Part shown: positions 34,628 through 45,600 of the stretch, piece after piece
Layout of the letters: each line of letters begins with the position of its first letter
How positions within the stretch are numbered: the stretch's first letter is position 1
Assembly: GCA_001548435.1 (NCBI GenBank)
Contig: AP017308.1
Span: 1,931,030-1,995,029, forward strand
DNA length: 64,000 bases
Direction: 5' to 3'
Source of the DNA: Leptolyngbya sp. NIES-3755
Lineage (GTDB): Bacteria; Cyanobacteriota; Cyanobacteriia; Leptolyngbyales; Leptolyngbyaceae
The notes under the pieces: model-generated
The model's input: only the letters and a program-made list of their open reading frames with translations
Database searches by the model: none
What the model was told of the DNA's origin: nothing
Translations under genes and position numbers: made by a program

Positions 34628-37075
34628 ATGAAAGCCAATAAATATAAGCTTCTAGCTGCAACACTCTTGATTGGAAGCAGTCTCTCAAGTGTCCGAACTG
34701 TTCTTGCTCAAACCGCTGCGGGAACAACCATCAGCAACACTGCAACCGCAACCTATTCTGATGGAACCAACAATTACAATGCGACCTCTAACACTGTCAC
34801 AGTTCAAGTTGCAGAAGTGCCAGGGATTCAGGTCACAGCGCAACCTCCGAGCAATGCAACTCCGAACGCAAATGACACGCTAGAAGTTGATTTCATCATC
34901 ACCAACGTTGGAAACGATCCGACTCAGTTCTTTATTCCAGGAACCGTGACGCTGTCGGATACGACCAATTTCTCGGTAGATGGTCCCTTACGAATCATTG
35001 AGGTCAATGGCGCTACTATACCTGCGGTGAACGTTCCAGTCGCAGGGGGCGAAACGGGTACTTTGCTCGGTGCGAATGGTTCTATTCCTCCCAATTCTGG
35101 AACCGGCACGAATGGAACAGTCCGAGTTCGGGTTCGGATTCGGGTCAATGGCACTGCATCCTCTGGAGCTACCACGACAGTCGCCCTTGGAAATACAGCC
35201 ACTCCGAATGCTCAAAACGTCGATCGATCCACAGATATCGATGCCAATGATGTCCGAACCGTTGATAACCCGAACGGAACTACAAATGAAACTCCGGGTG
35301 TTCTGACGCAAGAGAATGAAGCAATGGCAACGAGTACGGCAATCGTGGTCAATGCTCGTTTGCAAGCATTTGCAACCATCTTGAAGGCAGTATCAAACTA
35401 CAGCAACAACAATACAAACGATGTCCTAACCGATGATACGCTAACCTACTCATTAGCTCTCAAGGTGGAGAATCCAGATGTCCCAGTTGCTGGCGTTGTT
35501 CCTTCAGATTTGCATCCCACCGATTTGAACTTGAATGGCAGTACTCAAGCTCGAATTCTGGTCTCAGATGCCATTCCGACAAATACAGCTCTAAGTTCAA
35601 CGACACCCACTGCACCTGATTCAAGCTGGCAAGTCGTTTATACAACCACTCCTCTTGCGGTTTCTGCTCATCAAGCGGCTTGGGTCGAAACTCGTCCAAC
35701 TTCTGGAACAATTACGCGGGTTGGTTTTGTCCGATCGATAGCAATTCCAAACGGAACCACGATCGAGGATTTCTCGTTCTCAGTCAATCCCACTTCGAGC
35801 TTTACCGGAGGACGGGTTGCGAACATTGCTCAAGTGTTTGGTCAATCCCAACCCGGAGCAACGGTTCCTGGAACTTCAACCCAGTTGGTCTATGACGAAT
35901 CTGGAGATCAAGCTCCGAACAACCAATTGAATGCGAACAATCCTGATCCAGCAAACGGAGGAGCACCGAGTACCGGACTTGGAATCGATGATGGTGTCGC
36001 AGATCCGACAACAGATGGGATTGATCCAGGAACAGGAACGAATCCCAACGACAGCACCACGAACCAAGGGAGTACCACAGATACGGATGGCGGTGAAACC
36101 ACGACTTATACGATCGCAACCACGCCGCTAAATGGTCCAAACGGTCGCCCGGATGCGGTCAATACGACGAACAATGACGACTTTACCAATCGATCGATTC
36201 AGTTGCCAGAAGATCTCAATCCTGCCACTCCATTAACGGATGCCCAAACACCAGCAACCACTTTCACAAACACAGTTCAAAACACCAGTGGTAGCCCACA
36301 GACGATTTCATTGCTACCAGTTCCACCCACAAACAGAGCAGATTTACCCGATGGAACGACCGTGAGAATCGCCGCTGGAAGTGATGTTGCATTTTACCGC
36401 TACAACGGGACAACATTTGACTTTATCCCTGCGGAGAGTACGAATACCAGCGCAACTGATCCAGTACAACTGGTAGACATTCCAGCAAACGATAACAATC
36501 CAGGTGGTCCTGATCAAGTCAATTACACGGTCACGATCAATCTTCCTGATGGTGTTGCCCAAAATGATGATTTCCCAGTTTCGATTCTGGCATTTGTCGA
36601 TCGAGGGACGCTTGGCGATCCAACAGATGATCCCGGCAACATCACGATCAATCGACTCTATACCGGATACGTGGTTCTAGAAAAAGATGCGCGAATTCTG
36701 GATGGTGCAACTGAAGTCGTTGGATTTACCACCGATCAAGCGACCTTAAGCGGGGCTGCAAGACCGGGACGCACGATCGAATACCGCATCCGTTATCGGA
36801 ACATTTCAACGGCTGCTCCTGCGAATTCTGGCAGTGTTGATCTTCCCGCCAACAATCTGGAGATCACTGAAGACGGTTTAGACGCTCCAAACAATTGGTT
36901 CACAACTACGAGAGATCCTGTCAGTGGAACGATTCCAGGTTCTGCAACTGATACCAATGGTGGAACGATCGATGGTGCTTCTAGCAATGGAGACATTCAA
37001 ACCTATATCAATAGGCTGACCACACTTCCACCCGGAACATCGGGGACATTTCTTTTCCGTCGCCAAATCAGATAG
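34628..37075 (+). CDS. Secreted DUF11-type surface protein 1
   Basis: 815 residues from the ATG at 34628, chosen because it gives a standard signal peptide (KYKLLAATLLIGSSLSSVRTVLAQ). The mature protein starts with a repeat-like block (TISNTATATYSDGTNNYNATSNTVTVQV) typical of DUF11/isopeptide-type domains and holds several such beta-sandwich units. It is very rich in Thr, Asn, Asp, Pro and Gly (for example GLGIDDGVADPTTDGIDPGTG) and poor in Lys and aromatic residues. Neither an LPXTG sorting motif nor a membrane anchor is present. First gene of a five-gene cluster; the next starts 17 bases later. Likely an exported structural fibre or sheath component. Confidence 0.85.
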   Translation: MKANKYKLLAATLLIGSSLSSVRTVLAQTAAGTTISNTATATYSDGTNNYNATSNTVTVQVAEVPGIQVTAQPPSNATPNANDTLEVDFIITNVGNDPTQFFIPGTVTLSDTTNFSVDGPLRIIEVNGATIPAVNVPVAGGETGTLLGANGSIPPNSGTGTNGTVRVRVRIRVNGTASSGATTTVALGNTATPNAQNVDRSTDIDANDVRTVDNPNGTTNETPGVLTQENEAMATSTAIVVNARLQAFATILKAVSNYSNNNTNDVLTDDTLTYSLALKVENPDVPVAGVVPSDLHPTDLNLNGSTQARILVSDAIPTNTALSSTTPTAPDSSWQVVYTTTPLAVSAHQAAWVETRPTSGTITRVGFVRSIAIPNGTTIEDFSFSVNPTSSFTGGRVANIAQVFGQSQPGATVPGTSTQLVYDESGDQAPNNQLNANNPDPANGGAPSTGLGIDDGVADPTTDGIDPGTGTNPNDSTTNQGSTTDTDGGETTTYTIATTPLNGPNGRPDAVNTTNNDDFTNRSIQLPEDLNPATPLTDAQTPATTFTNTVQNTSGSPQTISLLPVPPTNRADLPDGTTVRIAAGSDVAFYRYNGTTFDFIPAESTNTSATDPVQLVDIPANDNNPGGPDQVNYTVTINLPDGVAQNDDFPVSILAFVDRGTLGDPTDDPGNITINRLYTGYVVLEKDARILDGATEVVGFTTDQATLSGAARPGRTIEYRIRYRNISTAAPANSGSVDLPANNLEITEDGLDAPNNWFTTTRDPVSGTIPGSATDTNGGTIDGASSNGDIQTYINRLTTLPPGTSGTFLFRRQIR

Positions 37076-37092
37076 TTAGCAAGGAGAAAACA

Positions 37093-37653
37093 ATGAAACG
37101 GAATTTTGTCTGGATTGGATTGGGAGTTGCAGCGACATTAGCAATGTTTCCGATCGATGGAACTCCCGCTGCGGCTCGACTGTTCGATCGGAGTTTGTCG
37201 ATCGCTCAATCCTTGAACCAACCAAAAGTTGAATTGCAACTGATCGCAAAGCAGAAAGTGATTCAAAAAGATGCTCAAGGCAAAGAGCAAGTGTCTTGGA
37301 GTGTTCTCACAAAAGACACGATGGTGCAGAAGGGAACGGTTTTACGGTTTCAAGTGGTCGCGAAGAATGCAGGCGATCGTCCGGCTCAAAAGTTAGTGGT
37401 GACGCAACCTGTTCCAAAAGGAACGATCTATGCGGCGAATTCCGCTACTGCAAACGGGGCTGAACTGACTTACAGCATAGATGGCGGCAAGACGTTTGCA
37501 GCGAATCCAATGGTTCAAGTCACGTTACCGGATGGCAGAACCGAGATGAAGCCTGCACCTGTCGAAGCATATAGCCATGTGCAGTGGACATTTGATAAAG
37601 CGATCGTGCCCAAAAATACGTTGGAAGTCACTTACGACGTGAGCGTTCGATAA
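37093..37653 (+). CDS. Secreted single-domain DUF11-like protein
   Basis: 186 residues, with AAGGAG before the ATG. A signal peptide (KRNFVWIGLGVAATLAMFPIDGTPAAA) leads to one DUF11-like beta-sandwich: KGTVLRFQVVAKNAGDRPAQKL is the opening strand pair, VTQPVPKGTIYAANSAT the proline-containing middle and NTLEVTYDVSVR the final strand. It could be a minor subunit, cap or adaptor for the larger proteins of the cluster. Unlike its neighbour it is basic and lysine-rich. A terminator-like hairpin follows its stop. Confidence 0.85.
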   Translation: MKRNFVWIGLGVAATLAMFPIDGTPAAARLFDRSLSIAQSLNQPKVELQLIAKQKVIQKDAQGKEQVSWSVLTKDTMVQKGTVLRFQVVAKNAGDRPAQKLVVTQPVPKGTIYAANSATANGAELTYSIDGGKTFAANPMVQVTLPDGRTEMKPAPVEAYSHVQWTFDKAIVPKNTLEVTYDVSVR

Positions 37654-37660
37654 CTCTCTA

Positions 37661-37697
37661 GAACTCCAATCTTTTCTGAGGGTTGGAGTTCTTCTTC
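37661..37697 (+). terminator. Intra-operon hairpin, possible attenuator
   Basis: GAACTCCAA (37661-37669) and TTGGAGTTC (37683-37691) form a perfect nine-base stem with a 13-base loop, followed by TTCTTCC. The T tract is interrupted by C, so termination may be partial. It would lower expression of the downstream barrel genes relative to the two upstream secreted proteins. Confidence 0.6.
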
Positions 37698-37722
37698 CTG
37701 AAAATCTTAGGCTTTCAAGATC

Positions 37723-39222
37723 GTGAACAGATTGACTCCAAATCAAGTGCATCTACTCTATTCGAGATTCAAAACTTGCACTGCTGCATTGTTGATCAGT
37801 GCTTTGTCTGCATCGATTTCACCTGCACAAGCACAAACAAAGACTGCCTCGATTACAAATCGCGCAAAATATACTTATAGCGATCCATCTGGTCAAACGT
37901 TTCGGAGTTCTACAAACCAACTCCAGCAAGGTCTGATTGATCCTTTAGGACGCATTACAGGTTGTGCTGGTGAAGTTCTATCTAGCTACTCAGGCTTTAG
38001 TGTGAGTGTGTATGAAGCAGATGCTTCTGGGGTTGAACTGGGTGCGCTAATTCCTCTGACTCGAACGGAGCTTCCAGACATTCCGAACAATGGAATCGCG
38101 GCTGGACTTGATCCGAATCGTCAGAATAGTAATCCGTTTTTCCTAAGTGCGAATAGTGATGGGCGGTACAATTTCTTGCTCGATGATGCACGGGGACAAT
38201 TAGCGATCGGGAAACGATACATTCTAGCCATCAATCCGCCACAAGGTTCGATCTACAGTCAGCGTCGAGTTCGATTAACGATTACTGCACGATCAGGTCG
38301 GCAAGTTTCCTACAACGCGACTTCGCTCGATGGAAAAGCATTGAATACAACGACGGGAGTTAGCTCGATCGATGGACAGTTAACCATTCAAGATGCTGAA
38401 CAAGTGGGGCTGTCTTTAGCTGCGATCGATATTGATGCCAGTATTTGTCAAGCTCAAGCGATTCAGATTATCAAAACAGGTGATCGCGCCAATGCAGCAC
38501 CCGGAGATACAGTTCTCTATCGACTATCAATCCGCAATTTAGCGAGTGCTCCGGTTAGCAATTTAACGATTACAGATTTATTACCAGTTGGCTTTAGATT
38601 CCGAGAAAACAGTACTAGAGCAGAATTCCAAAACACTCCAGTTCCAGTTACGACGAGTACCAATGGTTCAACCATTACTTTCACACTCCCGAACATTACA
38701 TTGCCTGCAAACACTGGATCACAAACTCCGGTTCTCAACATTGCTTATGCGGCAACATTGACACCCGATTCGATTCGAGGAACCGGACAGAATCGAGCGT
38801 TAGTACAAGGAACGCGATCGGATAATCAAGACATTGTTCGAGATGGTCCTGCCCTTCATCGTCTCCGAGTTCGCAACGGTCTGTTAACTGACTGTGGAAC
38901 GATCATTGGTCGCGTCTTTGAAGATAAAAACTTTGACGGTGAACAACAACCCGGAGAGCCAGGAATTCCCAATGCAGTGGTGTTCCTAGACGACGGGAAT
39001 CGAATTACAACTGATCAAAATGGGTTGTTCTCGGTTGCGAATGTATTAGCGGGTTATCGCACTGGAGTATTAGATCTCAGCAGCATTCCAGGATATACGC
39101 TTGCCCCCAATCAGAAGTTTCATGAACGCAATAGTCAATCTCGCTTAGTTCATCTTGCACCCGGTGGGTTAGTGCGAATGAACTTTGCAGTTACTCCAGC
39201 GCTACGGGAGGCAGGCAAATGA
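37723..39222 (+). CDS. Secreted DUF11 plus SdrD-B-like domain protein
   Basis: 499 residues with a signal peptide ending ASISPAQAQ. The mature N-terminus (ASITNRAKYTYSDPSGQTFRSS) resembles the start of protein 1. A unique region with two cysteines (LGRITGCAGEVLSSYSGF) comes next. A DUF11 domain spans about 250-370 (ANAAPGDTVLYRLSIRNLASAPVSNLTITDLLP), and a carboxypeptidase-like/SdrD B domain lies at about 385-470 (TIIGRVFEDKNFDGEQQPGEPGIPNAVVFL). The stop overlaps the next gene by four bases (ATGA), so it is translationally coupled to the barrel protein. It may be the plug or connector between barrel and fibre. Confidence 0.87.
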   Translation: MNRLTPNQVHLLYSRFKTCTAALLISALSASISPAQAQTKTASITNRAKYTYSDPSGQTFRSSTNQLQQGLIDPLGRITGCAGEVLSSYSGFSVSVYEADASGVELGALIPLTRTELPDIPNNGIAAGLDPNRQNSNPFFLSANSDGRYNFLLDDARGQLAIGKRYILAINPPQGSIYSQRRVRLTITARSGRQVSYNATSLDGKALNTTTGVSSIDGQLTIQDAEQVGLSLAAIDIDASICQAQAIQIIKTGDRANAAPGDTVLYRLSIRNLASAPVSNLTITDLLPVGFRFRENSTRAEFQNTPVPVTTSTNGSTITFTLPNITLPANTGSQTPVLNIAYAATLTPDSIRGTGQNRALVQGTRSDNQDIVRDGPALHRLRVRNGLLTDCGTIIGRVFEDKNFDGEQQPGEPGIPNAVVFLDDGNRITTDQNGLFSVANVLAGYRTGVLDLSSIPGYTLAPNQKFHERNSQSRLVHLAPGGLVRMNFAVTPALREAGK

Positions 39223-42200
39223 AATTGAATCAATGTTCCATCTACGCTTTTTGCTTTATTTCACTGTTTGCATTCCAAGTTCCTCGATCGAGTGCGAATC
39301 CAGTTCCAGTCCAATCCCAAACGACGCTCAAATTTGTTTCTCCAACCGTTAACAGCGTTCTCGATCTGTCCTCTGCCACGATCGTATTAAGCTATCCCAA
39401 AGATGCAAAGGTTGAACTGTTTGCGAACGGGGAAAAAGTTAGCGATCGCTTAATTGGTCGTACCGAAACCAGCAGTACAACCATTACTCAAACTTGGTAC
39501 GGTGTCTCGCTGAAAGAAGGCCAAAACACTTTAACGGCTCAAACCACTGTAAATGGTGTGAAGGCTGAAAGTACTTCGGTTGTTGTGCAAGTTCGCGGAG
39601 AAGCCACAAAGTTAACCGTTCGCTCGGTTGAGTCGCGCATTCCAGCCGATGGTCGATCAATAGCCACGATCGAGGGTCAATTGCTCGATGCTCAAGGCAA
39701 TCTGTCGAATCGAGAAACGACGGTTACTTTATCCGCCACCGCAGGCGAATTTACAGGTACAGATGTCGATCGAGATCAGCCTGGATTTCAAGTCAAAGCG
39801 CAACAAGGACGGTTCACAGCAACATTGCGATCGGGACTTGATCCAAGAACAGTCACGATTCAAGCGCGAGCTAGTAACTTAGAAGCCTTTTCGCAACTGA
39901 ACTTTGAAACCGATCTCAGACCTCCGATCGCGACAGGTGTGATTGATCTTCGCTTGGGTAAACGTGGAACAGATTACTTCGATCGACTAAGAAACTTTAA
40001 TCCTATCGATCGAGATAATCCGTATCGCTTAGATGCCAAAGCTGCCGTATTTGCAACAGGTCGAATTGGAACTTGGTTGTTTACAGGTGCATTTAACAAT
40101 AGCAGAACGTTGAATGAAACTTGTGATTCGACTGCAAGACTGTACAGGGACATTCAACCTTGTGATCAGAACTATCCGATTTACGGTGATAATTCTTCAA
40201 CCACCGCAGTAACCCCTTCACGTGATAGTTTATATCTGAGATTCGAGCGGACTTCTCCGGTTCAAGGTGCAGGCATCGATTATGCAATGTGGGGCGACTA
40301 TAGCACCGAAGAATTTGCACGTCGATCGCAGCAATTCACAGCGACAACTCGCCAACTTCACGGCTTCAAAGCGAACTATAACGTCGGAAATCTTCAAGTC
40401 ACAGGTATCTTTGCGGATAACTTAGAAGGATTCCAACGAGATACGATCGCACCCGATGGCACAAGTGGCTTCTACTTTGTCTCGCGACGATTGTTGCTTG
40501 AAGGCAGTGAGAATGTCTTTCTCGAAACTGAGGAATTGAATCGACCAGGAACCGTGATCGATCGACAACAGTTAAATCGAGGTGCAGACTATGAAATCGA
40601 CTACGATCGAGGTTCACTCTTATTCCGTCAGCCGATTCTGCGAACTGATGTCGGTCAAACCGGCGAAACCTTAGTACGTCGAATTGTGGTGACGTACCAG
40701 TATGAGCAATCCGGATCGAACAACAATCTCTATGCGGGACGGCTTCAATACAATCTGGCACGAGGACTCGATCGAGAAAGTTGGATCGGTTTAACTTACT
40801 TCCAAGAAAACCAGGGAGTTCGCCAATTTGAACTATTTGGAGCCGATGCGCTTCTAACCTTTGGTTCAACTCGATTGATCGCTGAATACGCAAATGCTGA
40901 AAGCTCACTCGATTTTGGTAACAGAGTCAGCGGATCAGCATATCGCGTCGAACTCGATAGTCAAATTGCTCAAGGAATTCTAGGACGACTTTACTATCGA
41001 AAAACTGATGCAGGCTTCAACAACAATGCCACCACAAGTTTTACCCCTGGACAAACGCGCTACGGGGCACAAATTAGCGCTGCGGTGTCTCCCACAACCA
41101 ATGTCCGAGTGCAATACGATCGAGAAAACAACAATGGCATTGCACCTCGACCGCTCACCCTCATTGATGAACTCCTCACCCCTCGTACTGCTCCAATCCC
41201 TGGATCGCGAGTAGATAACTCTCTCACTACAATTACAGCAGGTGTTGAACAACGAATCGGAACGACAAATCTAAGCTTAGATTGGTTACATCGAACTCGT
41301 GAAGATCGGCTAAATCCATCAGTATTCGACACCACTTCGGATCAACTGCGATCGCGTCTCACTTTCCCACTCACACAAACCCTCACATTCCTCGCCCAGA
41401 ACGAAACGACACTTTCTTCTGAAGTTGATCAGGTTTACAACGATCGAGCTTTACTTGGCTTGAACTGGAGAGCAATGCCGGGTGTCAATGTTCAACTCTC
41501 ACAGCAGTTCTACCACCGAGGACAATTCGCAGGTGAATCACTTACCAACCTAAGCGTAGTCAGCGAATACAAACTTTTCCGTGACACAACTTTAACCGGA
41601 CGATACACTCTGTTAGGCGGCGCAAATGGAACAAACCTTCAAGCCGCGATCGGACTAAACCAAATCCTCACACTCTCTCCCGGACTGCGAGTGAATCTTG
41701 CTTATGAGCGCGTGTTTAGTACAATTTCGAGCCGCAGTGCTACCGGAACAATCTTTGCTCAACCTTTTGCAACCGGACAAAGTGCCGCAAGTCTAGGTTT
41801 AGATAGCGGAGATAACTACAGCATCGGACTAGAGTACTCAGACGAATCGAGCTTCCAAGCAAGTGCCCGATATGAACATCGAACCTCGTCTGCGGGCGCA
41901 AACACAGTCATCTCTGCGGGTGCTGCTGGCAAAATTAGTCCTGCACTCACCGCATTAGCTCAATACCAACAAGCAAACGCCGCGAATCAAACTCTTGAAG
42001 GCTTAGACGATACGAAAACCTTGAGAATTGGACTTGCCTATCGTGATCCGAATGACGATCGCTTTAATGCTCTCTTCCGCTATGAATACCGCAAAAATCC
42101 CGCCCTCATTCCCGATACGATCCTTTTCGGCAGTGGAACAGGCACAAATGAACATCTCTTCGCCCTAGAAGCCATCTATGCCCCAAACTGGCGTTGGGAA

Positions 42201-42596
42201 TTTTACGGAAAATTTGCTCTGAGAGATAGTACCTCATATCTTGCGAGTGACTTAGCAGGAACCAGTACCGTTCTCCTTGGACAAGGACGCGCCGTTTACC
42301 GATTGGGATACCGTTGGGATGTCGCTGCTGAGGGACGCTGGATCGGACAATCCGGAGACTTTAATGAACTCGGTTGGGCATTGGAAGCAGGGTATTACCT
42401 CACACCGAATCTTCGACTCTCAGGCGGTTATAGCTTCGGACGAGCAAACGATCGAGATTTTACGGGTTCGCGATCGACCGGTGGACTGTATTTTGGCGTA
42501 ACCGTGAAAGTGAATGAACTTTTCAACGGCTTCGGACTCCAACGCATTCCCAAACCGCAAAATCCGCCCGAACAATCTACTGTCACTTCTAACTAA
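39219..42596 (+). CDS. Large outer-membrane beta-barrel protein with Ig-like N-terminus
   Basis: 1125 residues with a signal peptide (AFCFISLFAFQVPRSSA). Residues about 35-125 form a beta domain, and 125-230 an invasin/BIG-like domain (RSVESRIPADGRSIATIEGQ). From about 235 there are alternating amphipathic strands typical of outer-membrane barrels to the end (GGLYFGVTVKVNELF); the extension to residue 1125 after the last strand is short. Around 430-470 is a motif GSENVFLETEELNRPG..LNRGADYEIDYDRG, resembling segments I remember from SprA of type IX secretion and from large Deinococcus surface barrels. It probably anchors or exports the DUF11 proteins of the same operon. Start is coupled to the previous gene with a GGGAGG site. 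Confidence 0.85.
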   Translation: MKLNQCSIYAFCFISLFAFQVPRSSANPVPVQSQTTLKFVSPTVNSVLDLSSATIVLSYPKDAKVELFANGEKVSDRLIGRTETSSTTITQTWYGVSLKEGQNTLTAQTTVNGVKAESTSVVVQVRGEATKLTVRSVESRIPADGRSIATIEGQLLDAQGNLSNRETTVTLSATAGEFTGTDVDRDQPGFQVKAQQGRFTATLRSGLDPRTVTIQARASNLEAFSQLNFETDLRPPIATGVIDLRLGKRGTDYFDRLRNFNPIDRDNPYRLDAKAAVFATGRIGTWLFTGAFNNSRTLNETCDSTARLYRDIQPCDQNYPIYGDNSSTTAVTPSRDSLYLRFERTSPVQGAGIDYAMWGDYSTEEFARRSQQFTATTRQLHGFKANYNVGNLQVTGIFADNLEGFQRDTIAPDGTSGFYFVSRRLLLEGSENVFLETEELNRPGTVIDRQQLNRGADYEIDYDRGSLLFRQPILRTDVGQTGETLVRRIVVTYQYEQSGSNNNLYAGRLQYNLARGLDRESWIGLTYFQENQGVRQFELFGADALLTFGSTRLIAEYANAESSLDFGNRVSGSAYRVELDSQIAQGILGRLYYRKTDAGFNNNATTSFTPGQTRYGAQISAAVSPTTNVRVQYDRENNNGIAPRPLTLIDELLTPRTAPIPGSRVDNSLTTITAGVEQRIGTTNLSLDWLHRTREDRLNPSVFDTTSDQLRSRLTFPLTQTLTFLAQNETTLSSEVDQVYNDRALLGLNWRAMPGVNVQLSQQFYHRGQFAGESLTNLSVVSEYKLFRDTTLTGRYTLLGGANGTNLQAAIGLNQILTLSPGLRVNLAYERVFSTISSRSATGTIFAQPFATGQSAASLGLDSGDNYSIGLEYSDESSFQASARYEHRTSSAGANTVISAGAAGKISPALTALAQYQQANAANQTLEGLDDTKTLRIGLAYRDPNDDRFNALFRYEYRKNPALIPDTILFGSGTGTNEHLFALEAIYAPNWRWEFYGKFALRDSTSYLASDLAGTSTVLLGQGRAVYRLGYRWDVAAEGRWIGQSGDFNELGWALEAGYYLTPNLRLSGGYSFGRANDRDFTGSRSTGGLYFGVTVKVNELFNGFGLQRIPKPQNPPEQSTVTSN

Positions 42597-42612
42597 CCCT
42601 GTTTGATAGCTT

Positions 42613-45600
42613 ATGCGTTACTTACTTTCTTTAATCGCTGCAAAATCGAGCAAGCCAGTTGGAAGCCTTGTTCTATTACTGAGCGCGATCGCATTATTCA
42701 CCTCACCTGCTCAGGCAGAAGGCAGCCGAGAACTCACATCAAGCGGGGGAGATCGCCCTTTTCTAGAGTACCGCAGTTCGTCGAGTGTCTACCTTGGTGG
42801 CATTCCGCGTCGTAACATTATCAGTGTTTACGCCAAAGCGAATGAAACAATTAATCTTGGATCTAGTGCGATCGGCGTGAACGGAGCAAGAATTCTGTAT
42901 CGTCAACCCAATGGAACTTCTGGTACTTGTGATGGTACGACGGGTGGACTGATTCCAAACATTGCGGCTGAAACTGCTGGACCCTTTCATCCCACAGCGA
43001 ATCCTGCTCCGAATGCCTTTACACCTTGTATTATCTTGGTGACTGCTGCAACACAAGGAATTTGGCAAATTGAATTTGAAAGTCCAGGAAAAGGAACCAG
43101 CGATCCCGCTCCGATCAATGCTACTGCGCCTTGGTCCACTCAAGGAAATGGAGATTCATGGGTCACGGCTTGGGATGTCACGGTTCGAGATAGTAGCAGC
43201 GGGATTGCTCAACCCGGACGCGCATTCGCGAACTATCTCTCGCTCAATATGGGCAATAATGGTCGATCGCTGAGTTCCAAGGTCTATATTCAAACGGTCG
43301 ATGGTTATGGCTACACGATCGATATGAATGGAATTGATCCCTTTGGTTTTGCCTTTTTTGCCAATAACAAAGGGTTCCGGAGTACAGCAACAGGAAATCC
43401 GATTTACCGATCGCTGCAATTTACAGGTGCAAATCCAGGGACAATGCCATCAGGGTACTCGATCCATTTTCCGAATAGTCCAGATGACTCTGCAAACCGC
43501 AACTTTACGCACAAAATCTTTTTTAACACCACGAATACTCCTAATACGCCAAATGGCGGTCCTGATACGACGATGCCTCCGAGCGCCATTTCTGCAAGTG
43601 GTTCAACCTGGTTGTTTCAGAATCCCGTTGTCCCCCCAATGCCAAGCAATTTGACGTTTACAGGTGTTGAAGGTACATCAGGAGCAGCAGGCACTTCCCC
43701 ACTCGGTGGCAACTTTACGTTCACTTCAACGGCTCCCAGTGCGTACTCGATCGTGATTGATCTCAATGGTGATGGAGTTTACGGAAATACAGGAAGCGTG
43801 AATGGTGTGAGCATTACTGATCGCTATATTTTAGGTACAGCCGTTGCAGGACCTAACACCGTATTTTGGGATGGAAAAGACCAAAATGGTGTCACTGTTC
43901 CTGCCAGTGCTAACGTCATTACGGCAGTGATTAGACAATATGCTGGGGAAATTCATTTTCCGTTTCTTGATCCAGAAAACAATCCCAGAGGTTTGATCAT
44001 TGAGCGCGTCAAAGATCCTGGAACCGCTACTGCACCTAGATTTCAGGTATTTTACGACGATCGCTTTAACTCAGGTGCAAATGATAACAGTCTCTGTGCA
44101 AGTGGAGAAGGGTCAACCAACTGTTATGGAACACCTCCGTCTCCTCGACAAGCCGTAGATGGAACTGCTGATAGTACTAATGGCGCTCATGCTTGGACTA
44201 ATAACTTCGGGGACATTCGAGGCATGGATACTTGGGCGTACTATCCCTCTGCGGCATCCCAGACGATTAGTGGGTTTGTGATTCGAGAAGCTGATTTGTC
44301 TGTCACTAAAACTGATAACTTAACCGTGATCGCGCCTGGTTCAACTCTCACTTATACGATCACGGTGCGAAATAGTGGTCCGAGTGATGCGATCGGAGCA
44401 ACATTTCGCGATACAATGCCCACCCAACTCACGAATGCGACTTGGACTTGTACAGCTTCATCTGGTTCAAGCTGCGGAACTGCCAGTGGAACAGGCAACA
44501 TCGATACCACAGTGAATTTGCTCAATGGCGGAACTCTAACCTACACGGTTACGGGAGTCGTTAGCACTACTGCGACGGGTGTGATTAGCAACACGGCAAC
44601 GATACTTCGTCCAAATGATGTCAATGATCCAACAGATCAGGGTCGAACAGGTGCAGGCAACAATAGTGCAACGGATACAACGACGATTACAACGCCTACA
44701 ACGAATGTGTTGGGTCGAAAATCTGTTCGATTCTTAACAGATACTGATAACAGCAATTCCGTAACCGTAGGTGATGAAGTTGAATATACGATCGCTTACA
44801 GCAACTTAGCGCCAACTGCTACGAGTGATGCGATTAACTTTGTAATTGACGAATCACTCCCGATCCAACTCACCTATGTCCCAGGAAGTGCCACGATTAC
44901 GGCAACTGCTGGTAATAACATTGCACTCGCTCCAGGCTATAACGGGACAGGAGCAATTACAACGTTAGTTACAGGAACAAGCTCAGCGAACTCTAGTACA
45001 CTCCGAGTTCAAGACACGGTAACAATCCGATTAAGAGCAACGATTAACAGTGCAAATAATGGAAACTCGATCGACAATCAAGCGATCGCAACTTTTAGAA
45101 CTCCAACCAGTGCAACCAGCAATACAATCGTTACCGATGCCGATTCCGCAGGGGCAACGAGCAATCCTCCATCTGTAGGTAATTTCTTTTCTCAAGTGAC
45201 GGACGATGGTGTAAATACTGGAAATGGAGCGAGTACAGCGGATGACGATCGTACCTCGATTCGAGTGAACGCCATTCCCAATTTGCGATTGGTCAAGCGG
45301 ATCACAGCACTTAATGGCACAACTTACACAGATGTGATTGATGATCCCGCTGATCCGAATGACAATAGTTCACTCAACTGGACGAGCAGCTACCTTATCG
45401 GTCGCACAGGGAAAAATCTCACTGCTGCTGATACAGTTCCGGTTAAACCAGGGGATAGTTTGGAATATACAATCTACTTCCTATCCGATGGAACGGCTGC
45501 GGCTCAGAATGTGACCTTGTGCGATCTCATTCCCACAAATACAACATTTCTGTCTAATGTTTTCAATAGCAGCACTCCGAAAGATAGTGGAACATCGACT

